Positions 1-8,010 of a stretch of 64,000 bases of DNA are shown here, in pieces. The notes beneath the pieces are model-generated. The model was not told the origin of the DNA. It did not search any database and worked only from the letters and a program-made list of their open reading frames with translations. This DNA comes from Streptomyces sp. B21-105 (GTDB lineage Bacteria; Actinomycetota; Actinomycetes; Streptomycetales; Streptomycetaceae), in NCBI RefSeq assembly GCF_036898465.1, contig NZ_JARUMJ010000001.1:6262001-6326000 (forward strand). Reading direction: 5' to 3'. A program made the position numbers and the translations under genes. Positions within the stretch are counted from its first letter, which is position 1. Each line of letters begins with the position of its first letter.

Positions 1-1
1 G

Positions 2-115
2 CTGGGTCGGTTGTCGCTGGCTCTCGATCTCGACGAGTCGACCTCCCACGCTGTCCTCCTCGCTCGCCGCGTGGACAGGATCGGCCAGAACAAGGGGCGC
101 CAGCAAGCGAAATGA
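2..115 (+). CDS. 3' end of an unidentified protein gene (partial)
   Basis: The frame from base 2 to a TGA at 113-115 is open for 37 codons with strong G/C bias in third positions (for example ctg, ctc, gac, gag, cgc), as expected of a Streptomyces gene. The encoded tail ends in a basic stretch, RIGQNKGRQQAK. The start lies outside the window and I do not recognise the family. The gene reads towards the 3' end of the tRNA-Arg, where Streptomyces integrative elements usually carry an integrase or plasmid gene, but no integrase motif is visible in these 37 residues, so that is only a possibility from position. Confidence 0.4.
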   Translation: MGRLSLALDLDESTSHAVLLARRVDRIGQNKGRQQAK

Positions 116-399
116 TCGCCTGACGGCTGGTGGGATCATGGGGTCGGAGTCGTCCTGGGTATCCCCGTTGCCAGGGCCCACCCCACGCCAATGATCACAG
201 GTAAGCCGACCACAAGATCAGTTACAGCGCAGCCTCAGTCTCGTAGCGGTGGGTCTGCGTCGTGCACTCTTGAACGTCAAGACGCCCGCGTGCGCAACGA
301 GGGCCCGACCTGCGGATTCCTACCCTGCGGCCAGTCCACGCATAGTCCACAGCACCCGACAGACGGCCGCTCCGAGCGGCACACCGCTGCACATACGCC
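116..399. other. gene-free stretch between the partial gene and the tRNA terminator
   Basis: No reading frame here combines a plausible start, a ribosome binding site and Streptomyces-like third-position GC. The base composition is lower in GC than the flanks. It holds only short imperfect palindromes. It lies just beyond the 3' end of the tRNA, so it could be the edge of a present or past integrated element, but I see no second copy of the tRNA 3' end in the window that would serve as an att repeat. Confidence 0.4.
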
Positions 400-439
400 A
401 AGACCCCGTCCTCAGCGAAAGCGCTGGCGGCGGGGTCTT
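400..439. terminator. hairpin terminator downstream of tRNA-Arg
   Basis: A 9-bp outer stem, AAGACCCCG at 400-408 with CGGGGTCTT at 431-439, encloses an inner 5-bp stem CAGCG/CGCTG with a four-base loop. It sits about 20 bases past the 3' end of the minus-strand tRNA gene and is most likely its terminator; symmetry would let it act on the plus strand as well. Confidence 0.65.
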
Positions 440-457
440 TGGGCACCTCGTGCAAGG

Positions 458-529
458 TGCCCCCGGCAGGATTCGAACCTGCGCACACGGCTCCGGAGGC
501 CGTTGCTCTATCCCCTGAGCTACGGGGGC
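458..529 (-). tRNA. tRNA-Arg, anticodon CCG
   Basis: Read on the minus strand from 529 to 458, the 72 bases fold as a cloverleaf: acceptor stem GCCCCCG/CGGGGGC with discriminator A, D arm GCTC-AGGGGATA-GAGC, anticodon stem ACGGC/GCCGT with loop CTCCGGA (anticodon CCG at 496-494), and T arm GCAGG-TTCGAAT-CCTGC. CCA is not encoded. A second small inverted repeat (GGGCACC/GGTGCCC, 441-462) overlaps the 3' end. tRNA-Arg genes are known integration sites of Streptomyces mobile elements; the 3' half containing the T arm would be the att core. Confidence 0.95.
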
Positions 530-675
530 GTGTCGGTCGTGAGGTGTTGCTCGCGGCGACGGGTAGAACACTACCAGCTCCCTCGGGGTGTTCATGAACG
601 GGTTTCTGCGGGCCGGAGCGTCGTCCGCGGGGGATGGAAGTGGGGAAAACCCGGACGCGGTGGCCGGTCCCGACC

Positions 676-688
676 TACTCTCGAGGTG
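676..688 (+). promoter_or_regulatory. -10 element for a leaderless start of the receiver protein
   Basis: TACTCT at 676-681 fits the actinobacterial TANNNT -10 pattern and ends six bases before the GTG at 688, the spacing of a leaderless transcript. No convincing -35 is visible. No Shine-Dalgarno precedes the GTG, which supports leaderless translation. Confidence 0.5.
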
Positions 689-1131
689 TGCCAGGCGCGT
701 CGGGCCGGGTGCTTGTTGTCGATGACAACAAGGTCATCCGGCAGCTGATCAGGGTCAATCTCGAGCTGGAGGGCATCGAGGTCGTGACCGCGTCCGATGG
801 TGTCGAGTGTCTGGAAGTCGTCCATCAGGTGCGACCCGATCTCGTGACCCTCGATGTCGCCATGCCCCGGCTCGACGGGTTGCGGACGGCCGCTCGACTG
901 CGTAACGATCCACGGACCCGCGATCTTCCGCTCGCCATCATCAGCGCCTGTACGCAGTTCGAGGTGGAGGCCGGTCTCGAGGTCGGCGTCGACGCGTTCC
1001 TCGCCAAGCCCTTCGATCCCGTCGAACTCGTCGCGATCATTCGGACCTTGATGGATCGGGAGAGCGGTGCGGGGGAGGGCGTGGGGGCCGGGACGGGCGG
1101 CGGGTCCGGCGCGGGACCCATGACCGACTAG
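688..1131 (+). CDS. single-domain response regulator (receiver only)
   Basis: Encodes about 147 residues, nearly all one CheY-like receiver domain: acidic pair in VLVVDDNK near the N terminus, phospho-acceptor Asp in DLVTLDVAMPRLDG, conserved Ser in AIISACT, and the Lys of FLAKPFDP. No DNA-binding or output domain follows, only a Gly/Ala-rich tail. The GTG at 688 is preferred over the ATG at 634 because the domain begins a few residues later and a -10 element lies directly upstream. No kinase gene is adjacent, so it is an orphan; its partner and output cannot be told from here. Such stand-alone receivers work by protein-protein interaction or phosphorelay. Confidence 0.85.
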   Translation: MPGASGRVLVVDDNKVIRQLIRVNLELEGIEVVTASDGVECLEVVHQVRPDLVTLDVAMPRLDGLRTAARLRNDPRTRDLPLAIISACTQFEVEAGLEVGVDAFLAKPFDPVELVAIIRTLMDRESGAGEGVGAGTGGGSGAGPMTD

Positions 1132-1310
1132 AGGCTGTGCCGTTGTGCTGAGCGGGTCGGGTCGGGGCTGCCCTTTGTAGGGGCTTCGGGCGGGATGGCG
1201 TGCGATGTGCTTGGTGTGAGGGGCGCGTTCTCTCGCCCCTTTTCTCCGGGGCGGCGTCCACATCGCGGACCTCTCGCAAACCTGCTCGCCTACCCACCCC
1301 CCTCCTCCCC

Positions 1311-1323
1311 TACGCTTGTCCCG
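1311..1323 (+). promoter_or_regulatory. -10 element for leaderless nrtL
   Basis: TACGCT at 1311-1316 ends six bases before the GTG start at 1323, and no ribosome binding site lies between. This is the same layout as upstream of the receiver gene and indicates a leaderless mRNA. Confidence 0.5.
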
Positions 1324-2390
1324 TGACCCCCGTCGAGCTCTCCCGTACCGTGCTGTGCGCGGTGCGTCGTGCCGTTCAGGCCGGGGAGCTCAGCGTGCCC
1401 GTGCCTGTGCGTGCCGTGGTCACGCCGCCGGGGCCCGGTGGGCGTGGGGACTACGCCACCAGCATCGCCCTGCAGCTCGCCCGGCCGGCCGGGCAGCCCC
1501 CGCTCCGTGTCGCCGAGGTGCTCCGGTCCTATCTGGCCGAGTCCGAAGGGGTCGCCCGCGTCGAGATCACCGGGCCGGGGTTTCTCAACCTCAGCCTCGA
1601 CGGTTCCGCCGCCGGGGTCCTCGTCCGGCGGGTCCTCGGTGAGGGACCGCGTTACGGGCACGGTGACCGGCTCGCCGGGCAGGTCTTCTCGGTGCGGGTG
1701 CCGTACGAGGTGCGGGCCGAGGTCATCGCCGACGCGCTCGCGCGGATCGTCGCGGCGCAGGGCGGACGCGTCGACATCAGTCACGACGGGCCCGTCACCC
1801 TGCGGCCCGTGCCCGCCCTCGAGGACCCCGCGCCGCTCGGCCTCGACGCCGCCCGCTGGGCCCTGCTCCATCCGGCCCCGCACGACCGGCCCCGGATCAC
1901 CGCCGATCATCTGGTCCAGCGGGAGAGCAATCCTCTCTTCCGGGTCCGTTACGCCCACGCCCGCACCCGGGCCGTGCGTCGCAACGCCGCCGATCTCGGG
2001 TTCGGACCGTGGTCCGACGCCGGCCCGCACGGACCCGGCCCGCACGAAGCCGATTTCCGACTTCGGGTGCCGTCCGAAGCCCAAGCCGAAGCCCACGCCC
2101 ACGGCCTGCTTCCCCTTCTCGCGGACTACCCCCGCATCCTCGCGACGACCGTGACCGACGCCCCGCAGCCGGTCACCCCCGGTCTCGACGCCGGCGCTCC
2201 CTCCCGTCTCGCCCGGCACCTTCTGGCGCTGGCCGACGCGACCCTCGTCCTGCTTCCCGCCGTCCTTCCCCGTGGTGAGGAGAAACCCTCGGCCGCCCAC
2301 CGTGCCCGGCTCGCGCTTGCCGAAGCCGCCGGGGCGGTGCTGGCCGGCGGCCTGTCCCTGCTCGGTATCGACGCACCCGATCACCTCTGA
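1323..2390 (+). CDS. nrtL: NrtL, ArgS-related anticodon-binding protein
   Basis: A 355-residue protein resembling the non-catalytic ends of arginyl-tRNA synthetase: an N-terminal segment like the ArgS additive domain (ITGPGFLNLSL near residue 85) and a C-terminal helical region like the DALR anticodon-binding domain (VRYAHARTRAVRRNAADL). The catalytic HIGH and KMSK motifs of a synthetase are absent, so it cannot charge tRNA by itself. Genes of this kind stand upstream of lysA in Streptomyces and are annotated nrtL; the role is unknown, and tRNA-Arg binding or regulation is inference. The GTG at 1323 is chosen over an upstream ATG at 1200 from the -10 element and the domain start. lysA follows after 14 bases, so the two are probably co-transcribed. 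Confidence 0.8.
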   Translation: MTPVELSRTVLCAVRRAVQAGELSVPVPVRAVVTPPGPGGRGDYATSIALQLARPAGQPPLRVAEVLRSYLAESEGVARVEITGPGFLNLSLDGSAAGVLVRRVLGEGPRYGHGDRLAGQVFSVRVPYEVRAEVIADALARIVAAQGGRVDISHDGPVTLRPVPALEDPAPLGLDAARWALLHPAPHDRPRITADHLVQRESNPLFRVRYAHARTRAVRRNAADLGFGPWSDAGPHGPGPHEADFRLRVPSEAQAEAHAHGLLPLLADYPRILATTVTDAPQPVTPGLDAGAPSRLARHLLALADATLVLLPAVLPRGEEKPSAAHRARLALAEAAGAVLAGGLSLLGIDAPDHL

Positions 2391-2404
2391 AAGAGCACGC
2401 CCAG

Positions 2405-3796
2405 ATGAGCCGTTCCGCCCACCCCGCCGGGCCCCGTCACGCCGACGTCCTGCCCGAGGGCCACTACTCTGCGCCGCCCGCCGATCTGAACACCCTCGAC
2501 GTCAAGGTCTGGGCGCAGACCGTCACGCGCAACGCCGACGGTGTGCTGACCGTCGGCGGCGTCGACGTCGTCACCCTCGCCGAGCAGCACGGCACCCCGG
2601 CCTACATCCTCGACGAGGCGGACTTCCGCGGCCGGGCGCGCGCCTGGCGCACCGCCTTCGGGGACGACGCCGACGTCTTCTACGCCGGCAAGGCGTTCCT
2701 GTCCCGGGCCGTCGTGCGGTGGCTGCACGAGGAGGGGCTCAACCTCGACGTCTGCTCCGGCGGCGAACTCGCCACCGCGCTGTCCGCCGGCATGCCGGCC
2801 GACCGCATCGCCTTCCACGGCAACAACAAGTCGACGGACGAGATCCACCGGGCCGTCGAGGCCGGGGTCGGGCGCATCGTTCTCGACTCCTTCCAGGAGA
2901 TCGTGCGGGTCGCGCACATCGCGCAGTCCCTCGGCAAGCGCCAGCGGGTGCAGATCCGCATCACCGTCGGCGTCGAGGCCCACACGCACGAGTTCATCGC
3001 CACCGCCCACGAGGACCAGAAGTTCGGGATCCCGCTCGCCGGCGGGCAGGCGGCCGAGGCGGTGCGGCGCGCCCTTCAGCTCGACGGGCTCGAGCTGATC
3101 GGGATCCACTCGCACATCGGGTCGCAGATCTTCGACATGTCGGGGTTCGAGGTCGCCGCCCACCGGGTGGTCGGGCTGCTCAAGGTGATCAGGGACGAGC
3201 ACGGCGTCGAACTGCCCGAGATCGACCTCGGCGGCGGTCTCGGCATCGCGTACACCAGCGACGACGACCCCCGCGAGCCGCACGAGATCGCCAAGGCGCT
3301 GACCGAGATCGTCACCCGGGAGTGCGAGGCCGCACGGCTGCGCACCCCGCGCATCTCCGTCGAGCCGGGCCGCGCGATCGTCGGACCGACCGCGTTCACC
3401 CTCTACGAGGTCGGTACCGTCAAGCCGCTCGACGGGCTGCGGACGTACGTCTCCGTCGACGGCGGCATGTCCGACAACATCCGCACCGCGCTGTACGACG
3501 CCGAGTACAGCGTGGCGCTCGTCTCGCGTGCCAGCGACGCCGAGCCGATGCTGGCGCGGGTGGTCGGCAAGCACTGCGAGAGCGGGGACATCGTGGTGAA
3601 GGACGCGTTCCTGCCGTCGGACCTGGCACCCGGTGACCTCATCGCCGTCCCCGCGACGGGGGCGTACTGCCGTTCCATGGCCAGCAACTACAACCACGTG
3701 CTGCGGCCGCCGGTGGTCGTCGTGCACGAGGGGGAGTCGCGGGTCGTCGTGCGCAGGGAGACCGAGGAGGACCTGTTGCGGCTCGACGTGGGCTGA
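2405..3796 (+). CDS. lysA: diaminopimelate decarboxylase
   Basis: 463 residues, the usual length. It performs the last step of lysine biosynthesis, decarboxylating meso-diaminopimelate to L-lysine with PLP. The alanine-racemase-like barrel carries the PLP lysine in FYAGKAF (K96), followed by HGNNK, the histidine of GIHSHIGSQI, the Gly-rich phosphate-binding DLGGGLGI and the second-domain segments SVEPGRAIV and KHCESGD with the catalytic cysteine contributed across the dimer. ATG start with a weak purine-rich leader 14 bases after nrtL. Directly followed by hom, so lysine and threonine/methionine branches are clustered. Confidence 0.96.
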   Translation: MSRSAHPAGPRHADVLPEGHYSAPPADLNTLDVKVWAQTVTRNADGVLTVGGVDVVTLAEQHGTPAYILDEADFRGRARAWRTAFGDDADVFYAGKAFLSRAVVRWLHEEGLNLDVCSGGELATALSAGMPADRIAFHGNNKSTDEIHRAVEAGVGRIVLDSFQEIVRVAHIAQSLGKRQRVQIRITVGVEAHTHEFIATAHEDQKFGIPLAGGQAAEAVRRALQLDGLELIGIHSHIGSQIFDMSGFEVAAHRVVGLLKVIRDEHGVELPEIDLGGGLGIAYTSDDDPREPHEIAKALTEIVTRECEAARLRTPRISVEPGRAIVGPTAFTLYEVGTVKPLDGLRTYVSVDGGMSDNIRTALYDAEYSVALVSRASDAEPMLARVVGKHCESGDIVVKDAFLPSDLAPGDLIAVPATGAYCRSMASNYNHVLRPPVVVVHEGESRVVVRRETEEDLLRLDVG

Positions 3797-3890
3797 GCGG
3801 TGCGGCCGGCCGGGAAATCGGCCGCGCGAAGGAGAATGGGGCGGCGGAGTGGAAGAGGCGGAAGATCTCCTGTCTGCCGCCTCTGCGAAA

Positions 3891-3947
3891 ATGAAATACA
3901 TGTCTCACGATCCGGACCGGGGACAGAAACCCCGGTCCGGTGAGTGA
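3891..3947 (+). CDS. possible 18-codon leader peptide before hom
   Basis: ATG at 3891 opens an 18-codon frame ending with TGA at 3945-3947, MKYMSHDPDRGQKPRSGE, about 50 bases before hom. Its last two thirds lie inside the 11-bp hairpin at 3912-3940, an arrangement seen in translation-coupled leaders. It has no threonine or isoleucine codons and no clear ribosome binding site, so classical threonine attenuation is not supported. Low confidence that it is translated. Confidence 0.2.
   Translation: MKYMSHDPDRGQKPRSGE
3912..3940 (+). promoter_or_regulatory. 11-bp perfect hairpin between lysA and hom
   Basis: CCGGACCGGGG (3912-3922) pairs perfectly with CCCCGGTCCGG (3930-3940) around the 7-base loop ACAGAAA. 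It lies 116 bases after the lysA stop and 58 before hom. No U-tract follows. It may be the lysA terminator or a transcript-processing or attenuation structure in the hom leader; the sequence does not decide. Confidence 0.6.
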
Positions 3948-3998
3948 GACTGAACCAACCGGAAACTGCCGTAGACGGTATTCAGGAAACGAGGTCGG

Positions 3999-5291
3999 AT
4001 GATGCGTACGCGTCCGCTGAAGGTGGCGCTGCTGGGCTGTGGAGTGGTCGGCTCAGAGGTGGCGCGCATCATGACGACGCACGCCGACGACCTCGCCGCG
4101 CGGATCGGGGCTCCCGTGGAGCTCGCCGGTGTCGCCGTGCGCCGGCCGTCCCGGGTCCGTGAAGGCATCGACCCCGCCCTCGTCACCACCGACGCCACAG
4201 CCCTCGTCAAACGCGGGGACATCGACGTCGTCGTCGAGGTCATCGGCGGCATCGAGCCCGCCCGTACGCTCATCACCACCGCCTTCGAGCACGGCGCCTC
4301 CGTCGTCTCCGCCAACAAGGCGCTGCTCGCGCAGGACGGCGCCGCGCTGCACGCCGCCGCCGACGAACACGGCAAGGACCTCTACTACGAGGCCGCCGTC
4401 GCCGGCGCCATCCCGCTGATCCGGCCGCTGCGCGAATCCCTCGCCGGCGACAAGGTGAACCGGGTGCTCGGCATCGTCAACGGCACCACCAACTTCATCC
4501 TCGACAAGATGGACTCCTCCGGCGCCGGCTACCAGGAGGCCCTCGACGAGGCCACCGCCCTGGGGTACGCCGAGGCCGACCCGACCGCCGACGTCGAGGC
4601 CTTCGACGCGGCCGCCAAGGCCGCCATCCTCGCCGGGATCGCCTTCCACACGCGCGTGCGCCTCGACGACGTCTACCGCGAGGGCATGACCGAGGTGACG
4701 TCGGCCGACTTCGCCTCCGCCCGGCAGATGGGTTGCACCATCAAGCTGCTCGCCATCTGCGAGCGGGCGGCCGACGGGGGGTCCGTGACCGCGCGGGTGC
4801 ACCCCGCCATGATTCCGCTGAGCCACCCGCTCGCCTCGGTGCGCGGCGCCTACAACGCCGTGTTCGTCGAGTCGGACGCGGCCGGCCAGCTCATGTTCTA
4901 CGGCCCCGGCGCCGGCGGTGCACCCACCGCCTCCGCCGTGCTCGGCGACCTCGTCGCCGTCTGCCGCAACCGGCTCAGCGGGGCGACGGGGCCCGGCGAG
5001 TCGGCGTACGCAGCCCTGCCGGTGTCGCCCATGGGCGATGTCGTCACGCGCTACCACATCAGCCTGGACGTCGCCGACAAGCCGGGCGTTCTCGCCCAGG
5101 TGGCGACCGTGTTCGCCGAGCACGGGGTGTCCATCGATACGGTGCGCCAGCAGGGCAAGGACGGCGAGGCCTCTCTCGTCGTCGTCACCCATCGCGCGTC
5201 CGACGCCTCCCTGACGGGGACCGTCGAGGCGTTGCGCAAGCTCGACACCGTGCGGGGTGTCGCCAGCATCATGCGGGTTGAAGGAGAGTAA
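3999..5291 (+). CDS. hom: homoserine dehydrogenase
   Basis: 430 residues, standard for the monofunctional enzyme. It reduces aspartate semialdehyde to homoserine using NAD(P)H, the branch to threonine, methionine and isoleucine. The N-terminal Rossmann fold shows LLGCGVVGSEVARI; the catalytic domain has SANKALLA, YYEAAVAGAIPLI and VNGTTNFIL; a C-terminal ACT domain (about residues 352-430, RYHISLDVADKPGVLAQVATV) is the expected allosteric threonine sensor. ATG start behind GAAACGAGG. The thrC start is three bases past the stop, so the two are one transcript. Confidence 0.96.
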   Translation: MMRTRPLKVALLGCGVVGSEVARIMTTHADDLAARIGAPVELAGVAVRRPSRVREGIDPALVTTDATALVKRGDIDVVVEVIGGIEPARTLITTAFEHGASVVSANKALLAQDGAALHAAADEHGKDLYYEAAVAGAIPLIRPLRESLAGDKVNRVLGIVNGTTNFILDKMDSSGAGYQEALDEATALGYAEADPTADVEAFDAAAKAAILAGIAFHTRVRLDDVYREGMTEVTSADFASARQMGCTIKLLAICERAADGGSVTARVHPAMIPLSHPLASVRGAYNAVFVESDAAGQLMFYGPGAGGAPTASAVLGDLVAVCRNRLSGATGPGESAYAALPVSPMGDVVTRYHISLDVADKPGVLAQVATVFAEHGVSIDTVRQQGKDGEASLVVVTHRASDASLTGTVEALRKLDTVRGVASIMRVEGE

Positions 5292-5294
5292 CCA

Positions 5295-6353
5295 ATGACC
5301 CACCAGTGGCGCGGAATCATCGAGGAGTACCGGGACCGGCTGCCGGTATCCGACAGCACGCCGGTCGTGACGCTCCGTGAGGGCGGCACGCCGCTCGTGC
5401 CCGCGCAGGTGCTCTCCGAGCGCACGGGCTGCGAGGTCCACCTGAAGGTGGAGGGCGCCAACCCGACGGGGTCCTTCAAGGACCGCGGCATGACGATGGC
5501 GATCACGCGGGCCAAGGAGGAGGGCGCGCAGGCAGTCATCTGTGCCTCGACGGGCAACACCTCTGCCTCCGCGGCCGCCTACGCCGTCCGTGCGGGCATG
5601 GTCTCGGCCGTGCTCGTGCCGCGCGGCAAGATCGCGCTCGGCAAGATGGGCCAGGCCCTCGTCCACGGCGCGAAGATCCTCCAGGTCGACGGCAACTTCG
5701 ACGACTGCCTCACCCTCGCCCGTGCGCTGAGCGACAACTACCCGGTGGCGCTGGTCAATTCGGTGAACCCGGTGCGCATCGAGGGGCAGAAGACGGCCGC
5801 CTTCGAGATCGTCGACATGCTCGGCGACGCCCCCGACATCCACGTCCTGCCGGTCGGCAACGCGGGCAACATCACCGCGTACTGGAAGGGGTACCAGGAG
5901 TACGCCGCCGACAAGATCGCCGCGAAGACCCCCCGGATGTGGGGGTTCCAGGCGTCCGGCAGCGCTCCGATCGTGCGCGGCGAGATCGTCAAGGACCCGT
6001 CGACGATCGCGACCGCCATCCGCATCGGCAACCCCGCCTCCTGGAAGTTCGCGCTGGCGGCGCAGGAGGAGTCCGGCGGCCGAATCGACGAGGTGACGGA
6101 CCGTGAGATCCTGCGCGCCTACCGGCTGTTGGCGGCTCAGGAGGGCGTATTCGTGGAGCCCGCGTCCGCCGCTTCGGTGGCCGGTCTGCTGAAGGCGGCC
6201 GAGCAGGGGCTGGTCGACCCGGGCCAGCGCATCGTCTGCACCGTCACCGGCAACGGCCTCAAGGATCCCGACTGGGCCGTCGCCGGCGCCCCGCAGCCCG
6301 TCACCGTCCCGGTCGACGCGGTCACGGCGGCCGAGCGCCTCGGCCTCGCGTAG
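5295..6353 (+). CDS. thrC: threonine synthase
   Basis: 352 residues. It converts O-phosphohomoserine to threonine with PLP. It belongs to the fold-type II PLP enzymes of the short actinobacterial threonine synthase class: PLP lysine in [11 protein letters not shown] (K62), [15 protein letters not shown] for substrate binding, the phosphate-binding loop [13 protein letters not shown], and [11 protein letters not shown] near the C terminus. It starts three bases after hom and ends ahead of a strong hairpin, while thrB has its own promoter region. Confidence 0.96.
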   Translation: MTHQWRGIIEEYRDRLPVSDSTPVVTLREGGTPLVPAQVLSERTGCEVHLKVEGANPTGSFKDRGMTMAITRAKEEGAQAVICASTGNTSASAAAYAVRAGMVSAVLVPRGKIALGKMGQALVHGAKILQVDGNFDDCLTLARALSDNYPVALVNSVNPVRIEGQKTAAFEIVDMLGDAPDIHVLPVGNAGNITAYWKGYQEYAADKIAAKTPRMWGFQASGSAPIVRGEIVKDPSTIATAIRIGNPASWKFALAAQEESGGRIDEVTDREILRAYRLLAAQEGVFVEPASAASVAGLLKAAEQGLVDPGQRIVCTVTGNGLKDPDWAVAGAPQPVTVPVDAVTAAERLGLA

Positions 6354-6380
6354 CGGACCTCGGTCCGACGAGACCCCTAC

Positions 6381-6418
6381 GTGCACCCCCGACGGGGACT
6401 TCCCCATCAGGGGTGCAC
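6381..6418 (+). terminator. nested hairpin terminator after thrC
   Basis: GTGCACCCC (6381-6389) pairs with GGGGTGCAC (6410-6418); the 20-base interior carries a second short stem, GGGG-ACTT-CCCC. It starts 27 bases after the thrC stop. As usual in Streptomyces there is no U-tract. Confidence 0.7.
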
Positions 6419-6461
6419 AGGGGGCTTACGACACGCATCGTGCGCCTCCTGTGCGCCCTAT

Positions 6462-6490
6462 GTCGCCGCAGAACCATCCTTCGATAGGCT
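6462..6490 (+). promoter_or_regulatory. candidate thrB promoter
   Basis: TAGGCT at 6485-6490 fits the -10 pattern; 17 bases upstream lies a weak -35-like GTCGCC. The transcript would carry a leader of about 157 bases before the thrB ATG at 6654. That leader contains an in-frame ATG at 6555 without a ribosome binding site and a small CGCCG-TAG-CGGCG hairpin. Confidence 0.4.
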
Positions 6491-6653
6491 GTACTGAACC
6501 CGCCCGCCGCATATGCCGCGGTGCCGCGCGTCGCCGTAGCGGCGCAGGGTCCTCATGTACGTAGCGCATCAGCCTCACGGATCAACCTCACTCAGCAATC
6601 CCACGCAGCAATCTCATTCGACAGCCCCGCAGCTCAAGGAGAGTCATCGCAAG

Positions 6654-7583
6654 ATGGCCGGTCCCGCCTTCCGTGCCGCCCCCGTGCGCGTGCGCGTCCC
6701 CGCCACCAGCGCCAATCTCGGCCCGGGTTTCGACGCCTTCGGCCTCGCGCTCGGGCTCTACGACGACGTCGTCGTCCGGGTGGCCGACTCCGGGCTGCAC
6801 ATCGACATCGCGGGCGAGGGCAGCGAGACGCTGCCGCGCGACGAGACGCACCTGCTCGTCCGCTCCCTGCGCACCGCCTTCGACGTCCTCGGCGGTCAGC
6901 CGCGCGGACTGGAGATCGTCTGCGCCAACCGCATCCCGCACGGCCGGGGCCTCGGCTCCTCCTCCGCCGCGATCTGCGCCGGCATCGTCGCCGCGCGCGC
7001 GGTGACCATAGGCGGTGAGAGCAGGCTCGACGACGCCGCCCTGCTCGAGCTCGCGACCGAGATCGAGGGCCACCCGGACAACGTGGCCGCCTGTCTGCTC
7101 GGCGGATTCACCCTGTCCTGGATGGAGGCCGGCGCCGCGCGGGCGATCAGGACGGAGCCCGCCGATTCCATCGTTCCGGTGGTCTTCGTGCCCGGGAAGC
7201 CGGTCCTCACCGAGACCGCGCGCGGTCTGCTGCCGCGCTCCGTGCCGCACGTCGACGCGGCGGCCAACGCCGGCCGGGCCGCGCTGCTCGTCGAAGCCCT
7301 CACCCGGCGCCCCGAACTCCTGCTGCCCGCCACCGAGGACCGTCTGCACCAGGAGTACCGCGCGCCGGCCATGCCGGAGAGCGCCGCACTCGTGGAGCGG
7401 CTGCGCGCCGACGGAATCCCGGCCGTCATCTCCGGTGCCGGACCCACCGTGATGGCGCTGGCCGACGCGGGCACCGCCGACAAGGTCGAGTCCTCGGCCG
7501 GCGCGGACTGGGCCGCGAACCGCCTGGCCATGGACCTGCAGGGGGCGTGCGTGCTGCCTCTTGCGCCCTCCGGCGACATTTAA
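6654..7583 (+). CDS. thrB: homoserine kinase
   Basis: 309 residues. It phosphorylates homoserine to O-phosphohomoserine, the substrate of threonine synthase encoded just upstream. GHMP-kinase fold: VRVPATSANLGPGFD at the N terminus, the Gly/Ser-rich ATP loop PHGRGLGSSSAAICAG (about residues 95-110), EGHPDNVAACLLGG, and the C-terminal AVISGAGPTVMAL. The ATG at 6654 is chosen because AAGGAGAG precedes it and the conserved domain starts at once; the in-frame ATG at 6555 would add 33 Ser/Thr/Gln-rich residues with no family counterpart. It is separated from thrC by a terminator, so thrB is probably its own transcript. Confidence 0.95.
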   Translation: MAGPAFRAAPVRVRVPATSANLGPGFDAFGLALGLYDDVVVRVADSGLHIDIAGEGSETLPRDETHLLVRSLRTAFDVLGGQPRGLEIVCANRIPHGRGLGSSSAAICAGIVAARAVTIGGESRLDDAALLELATEIEGHPDNVAACLLGGFTLSWMEAGAARAIRTEPADSIVPVVFVPGKPVLTETARGLLPRSVPHVDAAANAGRAALLVEALTRRPELLLPATEDRLHQEYRAPAMPESAALVERLRADGIPAVISGAGPTVMALADAGTADKVESSAGADWAANRLAMDLQGACVLPLAPSGDI

Positions 7584-7612
7584 AAAGCGCACGGTTGCCG
7601 GATTTCGAGAGG

Positions 7613-7640
7613 GGGAATGTTTGTTGGATCCGGTAGTGTT
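7613..7640 (+). promoter_or_regulatory. SigR-like promoter upstream of rho
   Basis: GGGAAT at 7613-7618 and GTT at 7638-7640 are separated by 19 bases. The consensus for the thiol-stress sigma factor SigR is GGAAT-N18/19-GTT, so this fits at the longer spacing. TAGTGT at 7634-7639 could also be a housekeeping -10. It implies a rho leader of about 370 bases. Inference from sequence only. Confidence 0.45.
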
Positions 7641-8010
7641 AACCTCAAGTCTGCACCCGACCCCACCACGGCGAGGTGCTTCGTGTCCCCCTTCGGGACA
7701 GACATTCTTCCGGGAGCTCCCCAAGCCGCACTGCGTTCCGTACGTCGTACCTGGGCAGTACGCCGTGCAACGACGCTGAGCGGCCCGCAGATGGGGGTCC
7801 CCCCTCTGGGGGAGCTTCGGAATCGGTGCTACCACGCCACGTGACACTGGGTGTCATGACTCGTCGCGGAAGCGCCATCACCAGCAAATTCTCTTCCGCC
7901 GCACAAGGCGGACCACCGCCCCGGCTTCGCCACAGCAAGGATCGAAGCCGGACAGCACAAACGGTCGCCGAGCCAGACAGGCCGACGTCCGCTCCAGGGA
8001 AGGACCCTTC
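7641..8010 (+). other. long rho leader with hairpins
   Basis: About 370 bases without a credible gene. It contains a GTCCC/GGGAC hairpin near 7683-7699 and a G5-T-C6-TCT-G5 element at 7793-7812 in which the C-run can pair with the G-run on its 3' side; similar G/C-run hairpins recur between Streptomyces genes. The leader is C-rich and G-poor in places (7641-7675), which is what Rho itself binds, so autoregulation of rho by termination in its own leader is plausible but not shown. Confidence 0.4.

Noticed and set aside
191..748. 185-residue plus-strand frame over the tRNA
   Set aside because: It covers the tRNA and terminator, lacks a ribosome binding site and has no Streptomyces codon bias.
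3891..3947. classical threonine attenuator before hom
   Set aside because: The short frame has no threonine or isoleucine codons and no alternative antiterminator pairing is visible.
4053..6407. 784-residue frame antisense to hom and thrC
   Set aside because: Such frames appear opposite high-GC genes because third-position G/C removes stop codons on the other strand; the product is low-complexity Arg/Gly/Asp-rich without domains.
6555..6653. N-terminal extension of thrB from the ATG at 6555
   Set aside because: No ribosome binding site, poor codon bias and no counterpart in homoserine kinases.
7790..7814. insertion-sequence end at the G/C-run hairpin before rho
   Set aside because: No transposase, no target duplication and no second matching end; such G/C-run hairpins are common between Streptomyces genes.
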